Of a stretch of 59,801 bases of DNA, positions 25,648 to 35,753 are shown one piece after another. The first letter of the stretch is position 1, and the number at the start of each line of letters is the position of its first letter. Source of the stretch: Fibrobacter sp. (lineage in GTDB: Bacteria; Fibrobacterota; Fibrobacteria; Fibrobacterales; Fibrobacteraceae); NCBI GenBank assembly GCA_024398875.1, contig JAKSIJ010000006.1, positions 1 to 59,801 on the forward strand. The letters run 5' to 3'. The notes under the pieces are model-generated. The model worked only from the letters and a program-made list of their open reading frames with translations, made no database searches and had not been told where the DNA came from. The translations under genes were made by a program, and so were the position numbers.

Positions 25648-27485
25648 TAAACTTCTTTCTCTGAGGTGTCTATGGGCAGTTCAGTATACTGAATCACCTG
25701 ATTGCGACCGCCTTCCTTGGCCTTATACAATGCCTGGTCCGCGTAGTTCACCGCTTTTTTCATGTCGTGGAAAGAAGGTTCTACAAGGAAGGCGCCGATA
25801 CTGATGGTCACGCGTAGAGGTTCCGCCTGATGTACGTCCACCTCCATAAGGCTTACCGCCTTACGAATGCGTTCTGCAGTCTCAATCATTCCCTCGCGAG
25901 TGGTATCCACAAGACCCACCACAAACTCTTCACCACCATAGCGAGCCACCGTGTCAATCTCCTTACGGATTTCTCCACTGATGGCAGCAGCGATGCCCTT
26001 AATGACTTTATCGCCATTCTGATGGCCATAGGTATCGTTCACGCTCTTGAAATGGTCGATATCCATCATCAAGACACCGATATTGTAGTTCTGACGATCG
26101 GCACGTATCTTCTCTGTCCGGAGATTCTCATGAAGCGTGCGATGATTGATGAGACCCGTCAATCCATCACGTGTGGCCAAATCCTTGCCCTGCTCAAACT
26201 GGCAAGCACGAACATAGGCAAATCCCGCCACGCCAGCAAAGGCCTTCAAAAGTTCCATGTTGTGTTCTGTGTAGCGGCCGGCCATCCGGCTTTCCAGGCA
26301 AATCACCAATTCCGTCACCTCTCCACTCGCATCCGTAGTGATAGGCATAGCGAACAACTGCCGGAAATCCATATTCTTCTTTTCCTGGCTGTTGATGCGC
26401 GGAATGTACTGATTGATGCCCATACCGAAGGTCCGCTCTATAGAGCGATTATTGACGAAAGGAAGAATGGCAAGGCCCACATCGGACAACGTAAACGTTT
26501 TGCCTTTGAACTGGTCGGCATCAATGCCAAGGCAGCTCACAACCCTGCCCGTGCGATCCTTACGCGGCTGAGAATCGTCCCTCTTATCCATGGCCAAAAG
26601 CATCATGCGGTCAAAGGAGAAGTTCTCCTTGAGGTATTCCTCAATCTGACGATAGATATCCTTCACCGTCATGGTCTTGAAGAACTGGTGCTGATAATGG
26701 TACAGCACGCTAAACTGCTGCTGCTCCACATAGTTTTTGGCAGAGGAGTAACTCTTGAAGCAAAGGGTGTAAATATTACTGCAGATGTAGGTTAGCGCCT
26801 GAGCCGTGGCCTGATTAAATGCGTTAGGGAACAGGGAATCCACCACGAGAGCTCCCACGCGATTTTTTGCACGATCCAAAATAGGAACCGCCACCAGAGA
26901 TTTAATCATGGGATTGTCGATGTAATACTGAAGGGAACGACCACCCATCAAATCCCCTTCCAGCAACCTGTCTACATCAGGCTTCATCAACTGGCTTAAA
27001 ATTCCGGAATTCTCTGTAATTCTAACATCCGTCGCAATCTGAGTGTTGGGGTCACAGCTATGGGATTTTACCCCCCACTCCCTAGGATTCTGTGCAGGCA
27101 TGAACAACAAGAGAGAGTGGGCATTGGGAATCACACGCTTAAGGCCCTGCAGCAAATCGCCAGTGGACTTACAAATATCCGCATCCACACGGGCCCACAC
27201 CTGATTCACTTTCAAGGTGGAATTGGGCTCGTTATATTCAGCGGAATCATCCTTAATCATGCTCCGAACTTCCGGGGCAACCGCTGGAGAGAGGCCCGTT
27301 GCACGCATAGCCCGGGTCACCACGGGAATGGAAGAAGTCTTTCCACCCGGGACACGAGGGAGATTCATGTAGCCGAGCGCCGCGGCCACACCTGAGAATG
27401 GAATCAGGAACAGGAACATTCCTCCCTTGAAGGCAATACCCAACAGGAGACCTGCAACCACAAACAAGATATTCGAAATCAGCAT
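25647..27485 (-). CDS. Diguanylate cyclase with membrane anchor and GAF domains
   Basis: The 612-residue protein makes c-di-GMP if active. It has two N-terminal membrane helices (about 2-35), two GAF-like regions (about 80-260 and 270-440), and a full GGDEF domain beginning TRDGLTGLINHRTL. The signature is intact (GGEEF, residues 517-521) and DIDHFKSVNDTYGHQNGD is kept. The inhibitory I-site RxxD is changed to KEID. I start at the ATG at 27485 because it leaves 7 bases after lptG; the frame open to 27539 would overlap lptG. It shares a TAATG overlap with the downstream symporter. Confidence 0.93.
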   Translation of the reverse strand: MLISNILFVVAGLLLGIAFKGGMFLFLIPFSGVAAALGYMNLPRVPGGKTSSIPVVTRAMRATGLSPAVAPEVRSMIKDDSAEYNEPNSTLKVNQVWARVDADICKSTGDLLQGLKRVIPNAHSLLLFMPAQNPREWGVKSHSCDPNTQIATDVRITENSGILSQLMKPDVDRLLEGDLMGGRSLQYYIDNPMIKSLVAVPILDRAKNRVGALVVDSLFPNAFNQATAQALTYICSNIYTLCFKSYSSAKNYVEQQQFSVLYHYQHQFFKTMTVKDIYRQIEEYLKENFSFDRMMLLAMDKRDDSQPRKDRTGRVVSCLGIDADQFKGKTFTLSDVGLAILPFVNNRSIERTFGMGINQYIPRINSQEKKNMDFRQLFAMPITTDASGEVTELVICLESRMAGRYTEHNMELLKAFAGVAGFAYVRACQFEQGKDLATRDGLTGLINHRTLHENLRTEKIRADRQNYNIGVLMMDIDHFKSVNDTYGHQNGDKVIKGIAAAISGEIRKEIDTVARYGGEEFVVGLVDTTREGMIETAERIRKAVSLMEVDVHQAEPLRVTISIGAFLVEPSFHDMKKAVNYADQALYKAKEGGRNQVIQYTELPIDTSEKEV

Positions 27486-27492
27486 AATCCCT

Positions 27493-28584
27493 CTACAAGC
27501 GGAAAGAGCGGTAAAGCATGACGCTTGCGACCCCGGCATAGATGAAATGGCTTATCCAAGCTGCAAGGAATGGAGTCAGCGCACCATTTTCACCCATCTT
27601 GAGTCCAATCCGCTCCAAGATATAATAACTAAAAACAAGCAAAAGGCCAACTCCAAATTTCTGGGAAAGGCCTCCAGAACGGGTATATCGGTGGCACAGG
27701 GCCGCCCCCATCAAAAGAACAATCAAATTCATCCAATGAGCAGAACGCTTAAAATGGAGGGCTGTTTCCATGGCACGAGTGTCTTCGCCGGAGCGCTTCA
27801 ACACCTCAATCCGTTCCTTCACCATCTTGGAATCCATTTCGTCAGATGTCTGACGTTCGTTAATCAAGTCATCTGGGCGAGTATTGACCCGACCCACCAT
27901 CTTCTCGTTCTGCAAATTCAAAACGGTAACAGAACCATCCTTATTGAATATGCGACGGAAGCCCCGTTCAAATTGCCAGTAGGAAAGGCTGTCGTCCTCC
28001 ACCCAACGCACCGTTTTTGCGTCATAGCGTTCCACCAGATGACCCTGTTCCCGAAGGAGAAGCACCACATCGCGCCCCATTTTATTTTTGCCGGAATAAT
28101 ACTTGAAGAACCAGCTGGCTTTTTCACTATCAATGAAAGTGAAATCCTGCTTTTCTTTGACGCGGGGATTCTTTTTCTTCTGGGCGTTGGTTTCCATCAC
28201 TTCTAACCGTTTGTGGTTGGCATCTGGAAGCCAGAGTTCACTCATTTCATAAGAGCCCACAGAAACTAAAATGCCAAAGAAGAAGATGGGTATGAGGGTG
28301 CGGAAGGGGCTCCGGCCCGAACTCTGCATGGCGCACATTTCCAGATGCCGCGTCATATTCCCGATGGAAGCAAGAACGGCGATGAACAAAGCCACTGGAG
28401 AGATGAGGTAGAGCATGTAAGGGAGATAACTGAAGTAATAGTCCCCCACGTCCTTCATATCGCGGGCAAGCCAGGTTTTGATATTCCCTACGAAATCGAT
28501 GACCACGAAAACCAGAATGGCCCCCACAATCACGATGAGGAACATCTTTAAAAAATTCCAAATCATATAGCGGGAGAACTTCAT
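27493..28584 (-). CDS. lptG: LPS export permease, LptG/LptF (YjgP/YjgQ) family, second copy
   Basis: LptF and LptG form the inner-membrane core of the ABC exporter that pulls lipopolysaccharide from the inner membrane toward LptC/A. The 363-residue protein has family layout: helices at the N-terminus (MIWNFLKMFLIVIVGAILVFVVIDF), a large periplasmic domain, and C-terminal helices. A typical segment near residue 105 reads VGSYEMSELWLPDANHKRLE. It overlaps lptF by four bases (ATGA). Which copy is F and which is G is inferred from gene order. The ATPase LptB is not in the window. Confidence 0.88.
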   Translation of the reverse strand: MKFSRYMIWNFLKMFLIVIVGAILVFVVIDFVGNIKTWLARDMKDVGDYYFSYLPYMLYLISPVALFIAVLASIGNMTRHLEMCAMQSSGRSPFRTLIPIFFFGILVSVGSYEMSELWLPDANHKRLEVMETNAQKKKNPRVKEKQDFTFIDSEKASWFFKYYSGKNKMGRDVVLLLREQGHLVERYDAKTVRWVEDDSLSYWQFERGFRRIFNKDGSVTVLNLQNEKMVGRVNTRPDDLINERQTSDEMDSKMVKERIEVLKRSGEDTRAMETALHFKRSAHWMNLIVLLMGAALCHRYTRSGGLSQKFGVGLLLVFSYYILERIGLKMGENGALTPFLAAWISHFIYAGVASVMLYRSFRL

Positions 28585-29978
28585 CCGAACCTCCCGGTAA
28601 TCTTCTTGAGCTTTCCACTGATGGCGCGAATAGCACGGAAGAACTTGGAATCTCCAGAAAAACGGTCACGGACCATGGCGACTGTGATGAACATTCCGAA
28701 TACCCCGATGATGGCGTTAGAAGCCCACATGGCGAGTTCTGGAGAAATGATAAGACGATCCGCCAGATTTTCGCCACCAATGAGGCAAATCCAGTAGATG
28801 ACAAAGAAGGCGATGCTGTAAAGAATACCTGTACCAATGCCACCTTTGCGCGCCATGATTCCAAGAGGAGCGCCAATGAGAACAAATATGAAACATGCAA
28901 AAGAAGTGCTGAACTTCTTGTGAATTTCCACCATATACTGGGCCTGACGTTTTTCTTCCGCCTCCATGCGGCCCTTGAAACGTTCGGTCGTGCGGAGTGC
29001 GGAAAGTTCCTGAGGGCGAATCCGTTGGAGCGCTTTGCGAGTCTGGATAGAATCAATAGTTATGCCAGCCACACCTGCCGGCACAATGCTATCGGCTACG
29101 ACTTGCTTCAAAGAATTTTCCAACGTACTGAGTCGCTTTGTCAACGCCTCCGTTCGAACAGTGTCATAGCGATTTTTAGCCTCTTCCACCACATCAAGCA
29201 TCATCTCCACTGGCATTTCACGGTCGCTTCTGTAACTGCGGCTGCGGCGTTCCAGTTTGTCGTTCACATTCTGCATGGCAAGATCTTGAGCATAGAACCG
29301 AATGCGGAAGTAATTGTCCGGATCATCGGGATCCACAATGTGGGTTTCACCACTGCGAAGCCTGAACATCAGTGTGGCGCCATTATCCACATAATCCATG
29401 GTAGCACTATCCGCATAGACCACTCGAGGCGCACCTTTACGTTCCAGTTCAAAAACCTGAATGCCATACAAAGTTCCCGACACAGGATCAATCTTATTCA
29501 CCCACAACTGGACATCGGGAAATTGCGTTATCAATCGCCCCGCGTCAATAAATGCATGGGGCTTTTTTCGGGAGACCGCATTCATCAATTCCACCGAGCG
29601 ATGGTTGGCCTCTGGCAAAACCCAATTGTTAAATAGCACCATCAAAACGGAAAGCAGCACCGACACCAAAAGCACCGGACGCATGAGAGACAAGGGAGAA
29701 ACCCCCGCAGCCTTCACCGCCGTAATTTCCTGGTCCCCGGACAAACGCCCGAAAGCCATGAGGCACGCCACAAGGACGGCCATGGGGATAGATAGAGCAA
29801 GCATCCACGCCAAATTCAAAACAAAAATTTCAAGGACCGTAGATGCGGGCAAACCCTTGGACAATACATTGTCCAGAATCTTCACCAGGAAATCCACCAC
29901 AAAAAGGAACGTAATGCCAAACAGAGCCGCCAAAAAGGGGGCAATAAGCTCTTTCAAGACATAACGGACTAAAATCAT
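28581..29978 (-). CDS. lptF: LPS export permease, LptF/LptG (YjgP/YjgQ) family, first copy
   Basis: The 465-residue protein begins MILVRYVLKELIAPFLAALFGI, the usual first helix of YjgP/YjgQ permeases, and has WMLALSIPMAVLVACLMAFGRLSGDQEITAVKAAGVS, a strongly typical block, followed by LPEANHRSVELM. It is longer than the lptG copy because the periplasmic domain is expanded with a helical insert (about residues 240-320). The open frame continues upstream to 30188, but the extra residues cross the divergent bamD gene, so I use the ATG at 29978. It is the first gene of the leftward operon. Confidence 0.9.
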   Translation of the reverse strand: MILVRYVLKELIAPFLAALFGITFLFVVDFLVKILDNVLSKGLPASTVLEIFVLNLAWMLALSIPMAVLVACLMAFGRLSGDQEITAVKAAGVSPLSLMRPVLLVSVLLSVLMVLFNNWVLPEANHRSVELMNAVSRKKPHAFIDAGRLITQFPDVQLWVNKIDPVSGTLYGIQVFELERKGAPRVVYADSATMDYVDNGATLMFRLRSGETHIVDPDDPDNYFRIRFYAQDLAMQNVNDKLERRSRSYRSDREMPVEMMLDVVEEAKNRYDTVRTEALTKRLSTLENSLKQVVADSIVPAGVAGITIDSIQTRKALQRIRPQELSALRTTERFKGRMEAEEKRQAQYMVEIHKKFSTSFACFIFVLIGAPLGIMARKGGIGTGILYSIAFFVIYWICLIGGENLADRLIISPELAMWASNAIIGVFGMFITVAMVRDRFSGDSKFFRAIRAISGKLKKITGRFG

Positions 29979-30042
29979 TGTGCTAACAGGATTCTTTTTT
30001 CTAATTTGGTATTGAAAAATTAGAATTAACCGAAGAAAAAAA

Positions 30043-30897
30043 ATGACCTCTCTCTTAAAGAAGACCCTGTTCTGTAGCTTTTTTCTCTCCACCACTTTGT
30101 TTGTCGGTTGCGCCTCGGACGGTTCCGACAAACTGAGCCATACTGAATTTTGCAAGGCCAAATACGAAAAGGCCGAAGCCATGTTCAAAGACGGAAAATA
30201 CGGCCGCGTTCAGGACAAGCTGGAGGAGATTCTCTCCCTTTGTGCTGGAACCGGCTATATGGAAAACGCCCAGTTCCTCTTGGCAGAAAGTTATTTCAAT
30301 CTGGAGGAATGGATTGAGGCCCGTGGTGAATACGGAAGTTTCGTTCTGAACTTCCCCGGCTCACCCTTCATTGAAACTGCAGAATTCCGCAAAGCTATCT
30401 CTTCCTTCAACATGGAATTCAAGGTTGCCCGCGATGAATCCAACACCACCATCGCCATGAAGGACTTCGAACGCTACCTTTCCAACTACCCAGAATCTCC
30501 CCTGCGCGATTCCGTGAATTATTATTACGGGCTCCTGGTGGAGCGCATGGCAGAGAAGGAATTCCAGACTGCACGGCTTTACCTCCGCATGGACAAGCCC
30601 CAGGCCGCCGTCATCTACTTCAAGGAATTTCTGGAAACCTACAAGAGTTCCAAGCGCCGGAAGGAATCCATGTTCCTCATTGCCCAGGCTTACACAGACC
30701 TGGACCAGTTTGAGGCCGCCCGCAGTTATCTGGAAATGGCAAAGCAGGAACTGGGCGAAGACAACAAAGACATTCAAAAGCTCTTGAAAAAGACCGAGAA
30801 GAAGATTGCAAAGGCCGAGAAATCCTTTGAAAAACGCATGAAGAAGGATTCCGAAAGCAAGCGCATCCAGAAAGAAGAAAAGGAAATGCTGAACTGA
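30043..30897 (+). CDS. bamD: Outer-membrane protein assembly lipoprotein BamD
   Basis: BamD is the essential lipoprotein partner of BamA in inserting outer-membrane barrels. The 284-residue protein has a lipobox ending FVGC (Cys23) and then TPR-type helix pairs: KAEAMFKDGKYGRVQDKLEEIL, MENAQFLLAESYFNLEEWIEARGEYGSFVLNFPGS, and KDFERYLSNYPESPLRD. The C-terminus is a charged Lys/Glu-rich helix. The order and the FPGSPF / YPESPL turns are characteristic of BamD. It lies divergent to lptF with 64 bases between, so the two outer-membrane assembly systems share a promoter region. Confidence 0.92.
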   Translation: MTSLLKKTLFCSFFLSTTLFVGCASDGSDKLSHTEFCKAKYEKAEAMFKDGKYGRVQDKLEEILSLCAGTGYMENAQFLLAESYFNLEEWIEARGEYGSFVLNFPGSPFIETAEFRKAISSFNMEFKVARDESNTTIAMKDFERYLSNYPESPLRDSVNYYYGLLVERMAEKEFQTARLYLRMDKPQAAVIYFKEFLETYKSSKRRKESMFLIAQAYTDLDQFEAARSYLEMAKQELGEDNKDIQKLLKKTEKKIAKAEKSFEKRMKKDSESKRIQKEEKEMLN

Positions 30898-30901
30898 CCC
30901 T

Positions 30902-32158
30902 ATGTGGAGCGGGCTTAAAAGAGGTTGCCTGATTCTGTGGCTGATTCTTGCAGCCGCCGTTTTTGGATTTGCAAGTGAAAACACCGACATTCACGACAAC
31001 TCCCGCATTTCCATCTTTTTGCAACCGGCAGTTTCCTTCCTCAGTTTTGACCAGCGGGAATACTTTCAGGATGCCATCGACACCATCTACGAGGAATTTC
31101 GAAGCCAGGCCCTGGATGAAGAAGAAACCCTCAGCGTGGCAAAACAGGACTTTCAGAAGGTGAACTTCTGCTTTCCCATTACTGGCGGTCTCCAATTCCA
31201 GATTTTCCAAGACAACTTCATCAGTGCCGGCGTAAGCTTCATTTACGACCACGAATCCGTTGTGCTGACGGACCGGAAGAACAAATCCCACAATTACGAC
31301 TACACCATCCAGGGCATTCCTCTCTTTCTAGAATACCGATTCGCCATTCCTACCAACCTCATGAGTCTTTCTGGCGAGAGCCTCTTCAGCATATCTCTAC
31401 GCTGGTACTGGGCGCTTCCAGGGACTGAAATATATACCACCTGGGGAAAACTCTCTGCAGAAACGCCCTGGTATGGTTCTGGATTTGGACTTAGCGTCGG
31501 TTATCTCCTTTTCAGTTGGAAAAATCTGAATGTCTTCGGAGACATCGGGTTCAGCACTATTTCCGTAAAATCCAAAAAGACCTACGAAACCATCGTACCC
31601 GATGGCCCGAATGAAAAAGCCAAATGGGACGTGGGCGGAATCCAACTGCAGATTCGCGTCAGCTTTGGCGTATGGAACAAGCCAAAGCCAGTTGAAGACG
31701 ACAGCCTAGCAGCAGACAGCCTAGGAACGAAACACGACCCCAACGGGCTTAGGACAAATCCTCACGCAGAACGTTCAAAAACAATTGCAGATAGTTCTAA
31801 GGCCATTCCGACAGTAGACTCCGCTAAAACGGAGTCCGCGTCAGACTCTTCTAAAGTAATTGTAGATTCCGCAACGGATTCAAGCACAAAGACATCCGCA
31901 GATAGCGCGACAATCACCTCCACAAAAGATTCTATACAAACAAGACCCACTACCGATACCACAGCCTCCGTCGTAGATACAGCAGTAGCACCCGTGGATT
32001 CAGTAAAGACTACCACCGAGGCCTCTACAACAACGAATGCAGAGCCCAGCACTTCAACCGCCGCGAATACGGATGCGGCCCCAAAGGCTCCTGAACGTCC
32101 TAAGGCTGTCAAGCGGAATAATCCGTCCAAAGAACCGAGGAAAGAGTTAGTTCCATGA
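30902..32158 (+). CDS. Outer-membrane barrel-like protein with Ser/Thr/Asp-rich C-terminal tail
   Basis: The 418-residue protein has a signal peptide (ends near FGFASE, residue 25). A domain of about 240 residues with alternating beta strands follows (FQIFQDNFISAGVSFIYDHE, GSGFGLSVGYLLFSW, VFGDIGFSTISV, LQIRVSFGVW). From about residue 265 the sequence is a 150-residue low-complexity tail of Ser, Thr, Asp, Ala and Lys with imperfect repeats such as DSAKTESASDSSK. It lies 4 bases after bamD and its stop overlaps the PHP gene start (ATGA). The tail position after the barrel is unusual. Function is unknown. Confidence 0.8.
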   Translation: MWSGLKRGCLILWLILAAAVFGFASENTDIHDNSRISIFLQPAVSFLSFDQREYFQDAIDTIYEEFRSQALDEEETLSVAKQDFQKVNFCFPITGGLQFQIFQDNFISAGVSFIYDHESVVLTDRKNKSHNYDYTIQGIPLFLEYRFAIPTNLMSLSGESLFSISLRWYWALPGTEIYTTWGKLSAETPWYGSGFGLSVGYLLFSWKNLNVFGDIGFSTISVKSKKTYETIVPDGPNEKAKWDVGGIQLQIRVSFGVWNKPKPVEDDSLAADSLGTKHDPNGLRTNPHAERSKTIADSSKAIPTVDSAKTESASDSSKVIVDSATDSSTKTSADSATITSTKDSIQTRPTTDTTASVVDTAVAPVDSVKTTTEASTTTNAEPSTSTAANTDAAPKAPERPKAVKRNNPSKEPRKELVP

Positions 32159-33753
32159 GTTGGTTGCCAGGGGAAAAACTCCACTACGCGGAGACTCATT
32201 TCAAATTCAAACTCCCATGGTCGCTTCTATACAGGCCATGGCCCGAAATCATCGTTGATGCACCCTTCCAGTTTGTGAAAGGTTCCAAACCTTCATTGTG
32301 GATTGTCATTCGCGATGGAGACCGTTTTCCTGTCACCCTTGAAAAGATTGATGTGGAATTGATTCGTACCACAGGCGAAAATATCAAAGGCGCCAATTCC
32401 GAAAATACCGAAACCATTTCCCGCACACTGGACATCGAGGCGAATGAAGCGTTCGGATTTTATCGTGTAGAATTGGGAGAACTTCCCGCTGGCACGTACA
32501 AAGCGACAGCCACCATTTGTGTGCGCCATGACGGAAAGAAAAAGCGATTCTCACGCTGGAATCTCCCAGGATTAAAGCCCGCGCCACTTCGTTTTCAAGT
32601 TTTGGCGGAAGAATTACCAAAGCCCGAAGGTTACGCTTTCGGCGAAATGCATTGCCACACGCACTACTCCTCCGACCATGTGGAATACGGCGCAACACCC
32701 GAGGTAATGCAGCAAGCGGCAAAAGCGGTAGGACTTGACTTTGTGAACTTTACGGACCACGCCTACGATTTTGCGTTTGCGGACGAAGATTACACGAAGG
32801 AAGCGAAAACGCCCGTCACGAAATTTCAAAGGTTGAAGGAAGAGATTGCAAACCTTCCGAAAAGCCCGCTGCTTTTGGCCGGAGAGGAAGTTTCTGCTGG
32901 AAACAGTAAAGGCGAAAACGTCCACATGACAGTTTTGGGGCCAGAAGGATATCTGCCCGGTCTCGGCGATTGCGGGCGCTATTGGCTTGACAACAAGCCA
33001 ACAAGGCGCATTGACCAGATTCTCGACATGACGACTGCGCCTTGCTTTGCTGCCCATCCGTGGCAGCAAATGAGCGCCCTGGAGCGGTTCATCTTCCGGA
33101 GAGGCTACTGGCATTCCGAAGACCTCCAGATGGACAGACCGCACAGCATTCGAGGCATCCAATTCTGGAATGGAATTCGCGATGAAGGCTTTACCCTCGG
33201 AAGAGACTGGTGGATTGAAGAATTAGGGAAAGAGCATTACCTTTTGCCCATCGCAGGCAACGACGCCCACGGCGATCTCAACGACACTACCTCCGTCGCT
33301 TTGCCTCTTGTAAGCCTGCGTCATTCTCGGGAGCATGTTTTCGGAAAAGTCCGCACAGCCATCTACGTAGGGCCCGACGCAGCATCGCACGAAAAGGCTA
33401 CAGATTCCTGTCAGCAATTCTCTTGCGAAGGCCTCCAGAAGGCCTTCCTAGGCGACAACTGCTTTATCACCGATGGCCCTGCCCTCTGGTGGGAACGCGG
33501 AAACGGAGCCCTCGCCTTCCATGCACGCAGCAACAGGGAAATGGGCGGAGGCTTCCGCTACATCCTCATCTACGGCCGTCGCCGCCTCATGAACGGGAAA
33601 CTCGCCGAAACCGAGGAAGTTCTGAAAGAAAGTCTGGTGGCGGCTTCTGAAACCGCCGATCTCCGGATTCCTACCGCGGGCTTCGCCTACCTTCGAGCCG
33701 AATGCGAAACAGCCACAGGCCACTTCGCACTCACCTCCGCCGCGCAGTTATAG
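32155..33753 (+). CDS. PHP-domain metallo-phosphoesterase-like protein
   Basis: The 532-residue protein lacks a signal peptide. Residues about 1-150 form a beta-rich domain, and the PHP domain starts at GEMHCHTHYSSDHVEYG (HxH metal motif). Further predicted metal ligands are in NFTDHAYDF, GEEVSAGN with NVHMTV, AAHPWQ and GNDAHGDLND, which together make up a complete PHP metal site. Such proteins hydrolyse phosphoesters in diverse pathways; the substrate is unknown. A C-terminal beta domain follows (about 430-532). It is coupled to the barrel protein by an ATGA overlap. Confidence 0.88.
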   Translation: MSWLPGEKLHYAETHFKFKLPWSLLYRPWPEIIVDAPFQFVKGSKPSLWIVIRDGDRFPVTLEKIDVELIRTTGENIKGANSENTETISRTLDIEANEAFGFYRVELGELPAGTYKATATICVRHDGKKKRFSRWNLPGLKPAPLRFQVLAEELPKPEGYAFGEMHCHTHYSSDHVEYGATPEVMQQAAKAVGLDFVNFTDHAYDFAFADEDYTKEAKTPVTKFQRLKEEIANLPKSPLLLAGEEVSAGNSKGENVHMTVLGPEGYLPGLGDCGRYWLDNKPTRRIDQILDMTTAPCFAAHPWQQMSALERFIFRRGYWHSEDLQMDRPHSIRGIQFWNGIRDEGFTLGRDWWIEELGKEHYLLPIAGNDAHGDLNDTTSVALPLVSLRHSREHVFGKVRTAIYVGPDAASHEKATDSCQQFSCEGLQKAFLGDNCFITDGPALWWERGNGALAFHARSNREMGGGFRYILIYGRRRLMNGKLAETEEVLKESLVAASETADLRIPTAGFAYLRAECETATGHFALTSAAQL

Positions 33754-33812
33754 CCCAATGTTGCAACCCTAGCTAAAGTTTACAAGTATAACCCCAAAAT
33801 CCATCATTAAAT

Positions 33813-35732
33813 ATGACTACCTCCATTCTTCACAAATTCATTCTCCCAACCCTGTGCTCCGTAGCCCTCTTTGCGGGCTGTTCTGACGACAGTTCCTCTA
33901 ACGGAACTTCTTCCGAGGGTGCAGAAAGCTTTCAAGAGATTGTCTACGACGGTTCCTCTCGCATCTATGCGCTGGATTCCGGCGTAACTCATGTGAAATT
34001 CACGGGAGCTGAAGGAAAGAAAATCTTTTTTACCAGAGGGAATGTTGCCAAAGGTGACGAGTACGACCCTTCTGAAGGACGTATTGCCAAGAAAGACCTC
34101 TCATACGTTGTAGGCGATGCCGAAGATTTTTTGGGACTCAAAAAGCAAGGTTCGCTCCAGAAAAAAGACCATCGTCATTCTGACCGCGCAAGCCTAAAGC
34201 ACCCATTTACCGCCAAAAGCAATCCAAATTCTCTCAAGAAAGAAACCACTTCTCCTCACGAATACACGGTACCTACCGAGCCGCAGAAACAATTGACAGC
34301 AGAAGACATCATTCCTGGAAAGACTACGCGAGTATTCAAAATTTCCAACACGCGCTATTACGGAGAATCAGGCTCCAAGATTGCACACCCCGACGCAAAT
34401 TACAAGGATGACCCATGGCTGGAGGTGGAATTCACGGCCCGTTCTGTAGGCAAAAATGTCATTATCTGGTCCATCAGTTCCGACAACGACCCCAAAACAG
34501 GCAAGCCATGGACATTTACGAATGCAGATGGAGACAAGTTTATATCTGAAACTAATTCCAAGATAAAGTCTGAAGACTACGACATCATTCGCCAAAAATT
34601 TGAAGTCATTCTTGCCCGCGAAACGGAAATGTTTGGCGGCGTAGCCAAGAAAATTCTTACCAAGATAGACTTAGAAAACGAAATTCTTTCCGACCCCGTT
34701 GATGCGGCTAGGTACAACAACCTCACTAATTTTACCAACATCCTCATTTACGACTTCGCCGCAGTTTCAGCAGAAGAGGAAGCCCTTGGATATGTAAACC
34801 CCATTGACTTCTTACCCAGTTATGAGCATTACGGGTATTCTTCTCCTAGTGATATTGGTGCAGAGTCGAACGAAGGCTGTTTTCTTTACATCCTTGACAG
34901 GACCATTTACAGCGACCCCATGTATGTCTTTGAATCAGAAATTGACCCCGAAACAGGCATGAGCTACCAGTTCTATCTTACAATGGCTCACGAGTTCATG
35001 CACTCCATCCATTTTTCAAGACAGCAAATCGAGAAGGGCGTTAATACGGAGAACACGGCATTTCAAGAAATGCTGGCCCAGATCTGTGAGCACCTCATGG
35101 GTCCGCAAATTGGCGTGCCCAACAATCAAGGCGTTGTCGCTTACCGTTTCCAGGATTTTGCTCTCGGCTACGACAATGTGGGCATGCTTGAATACGCTCC
35201 CGACAGAGACTCGTACCCGATGGGCGTAGCTGTAGGCGTATTCCTCCTCCAGAACTACGGCGGGCAGAAGTTATTCTCCGAGATGCTCACAAATGCCTAC
35301 GATGGCTGGGATGCCATTATCAAGGCCATCGAGAAAGTCACAGGCGAAAAGGTCACGAAGAAAGACTTGATGGAACACTTCATGGAAGCCTATGGAGCCA
35401 AAGGTTCCATCTATGCAGAAAATATGAACCGGAAATTGGAGGTCTCTTTCAATGGAAAGAAGTCATCCATAGATGGGATCAACACCTTTAACTTTTTTGA
35501 GCACGGATATTACAACGCAGACGATGGAGATGCCGACTTATTATTCTCCAATCTGCCCCCTACAGGATCTGCAGCCAAAGAAGACATTGGCAGCCCTCTT
35601 CGCCCCGAGGGAGGAATTCATCTAAACATCTTGTCACCCTCTGCGGACAAAGCTCTTGAATTTGACATCGGGAACGATGGTACGCCTTCCAAGCACGAGC
35701 ACCTCTACTTGCTAGTAAGCGACGCAGACTAA
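33813..35732 (+). CDS. Predicted lipoprotein zinc metalloprotease (HExxH)
   Basis: The 639-residue protein has a lipoprotein signal (ending LFAGC, then SDDSSSNGTSS linker). The zinc motif is H393-EFM-H397 in TMAHEFMHSIHFS, with a likely third ligand in AFQEMLAQICEHL about 30 residues on. The layout resembles the M6/M30-type peptidases with a conserved C-x-x-x-L stretch near residue 350 (NEGCFLYIL). Residues about 30-190 may be a propeptide or binding region. The C-terminal 100 residues are beta-rich. I infer a surface or periplasmic protease; the precise family is uncertain. Confidence 0.78.
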   Translation: MTTSILHKFILPTLCSVALFAGCSDDSSSNGTSSEGAESFQEIVYDGSSRIYALDSGVTHVKFTGAEGKKIFFTRGNVAKGDEYDPSEGRIAKKDLSYVVGDAEDFLGLKKQGSLQKKDHRHSDRASLKHPFTAKSNPNSLKKETTSPHEYTVPTEPQKQLTAEDIIPGKTTRVFKISNTRYYGESGSKIAHPDANYKDDPWLEVEFTARSVGKNVIIWSISSDNDPKTGKPWTFTNADGDKFISETNSKIKSEDYDIIRQKFEVILARETEMFGGVAKKILTKIDLENEILSDPVDAARYNNLTNFTNILIYDFAAVSAEEEALGYVNPIDFLPSYEHYGYSSPSDIGAESNEGCFLYILDRTIYSDPMYVFESEIDPETGMSYQFYLTMAHEFMHSIHFSRQQIEKGVNTENTAFQEMLAQICEHLMGPQIGVPNNQGVVAYRFQDFALGYDNVGMLEYAPDRDSYPMGVAVGVFLLQNYGGQKLFSEMLTNAYDGWDAIIKAIEKVTGEKVTKKDLMEHFMEAYGAKGSIYAENMNRKLEVSFNGKKSSIDGINTFNFFEHGYYNADDGDADLLFSNLPPTGSAAKEDIGSPLRPEGGIHLNILSPSADKALEFDIGNDGTPSKHEHLYLLVSDAD

Positions 35733-35753
35733 TCCTTTCGGGATTTCATACGA

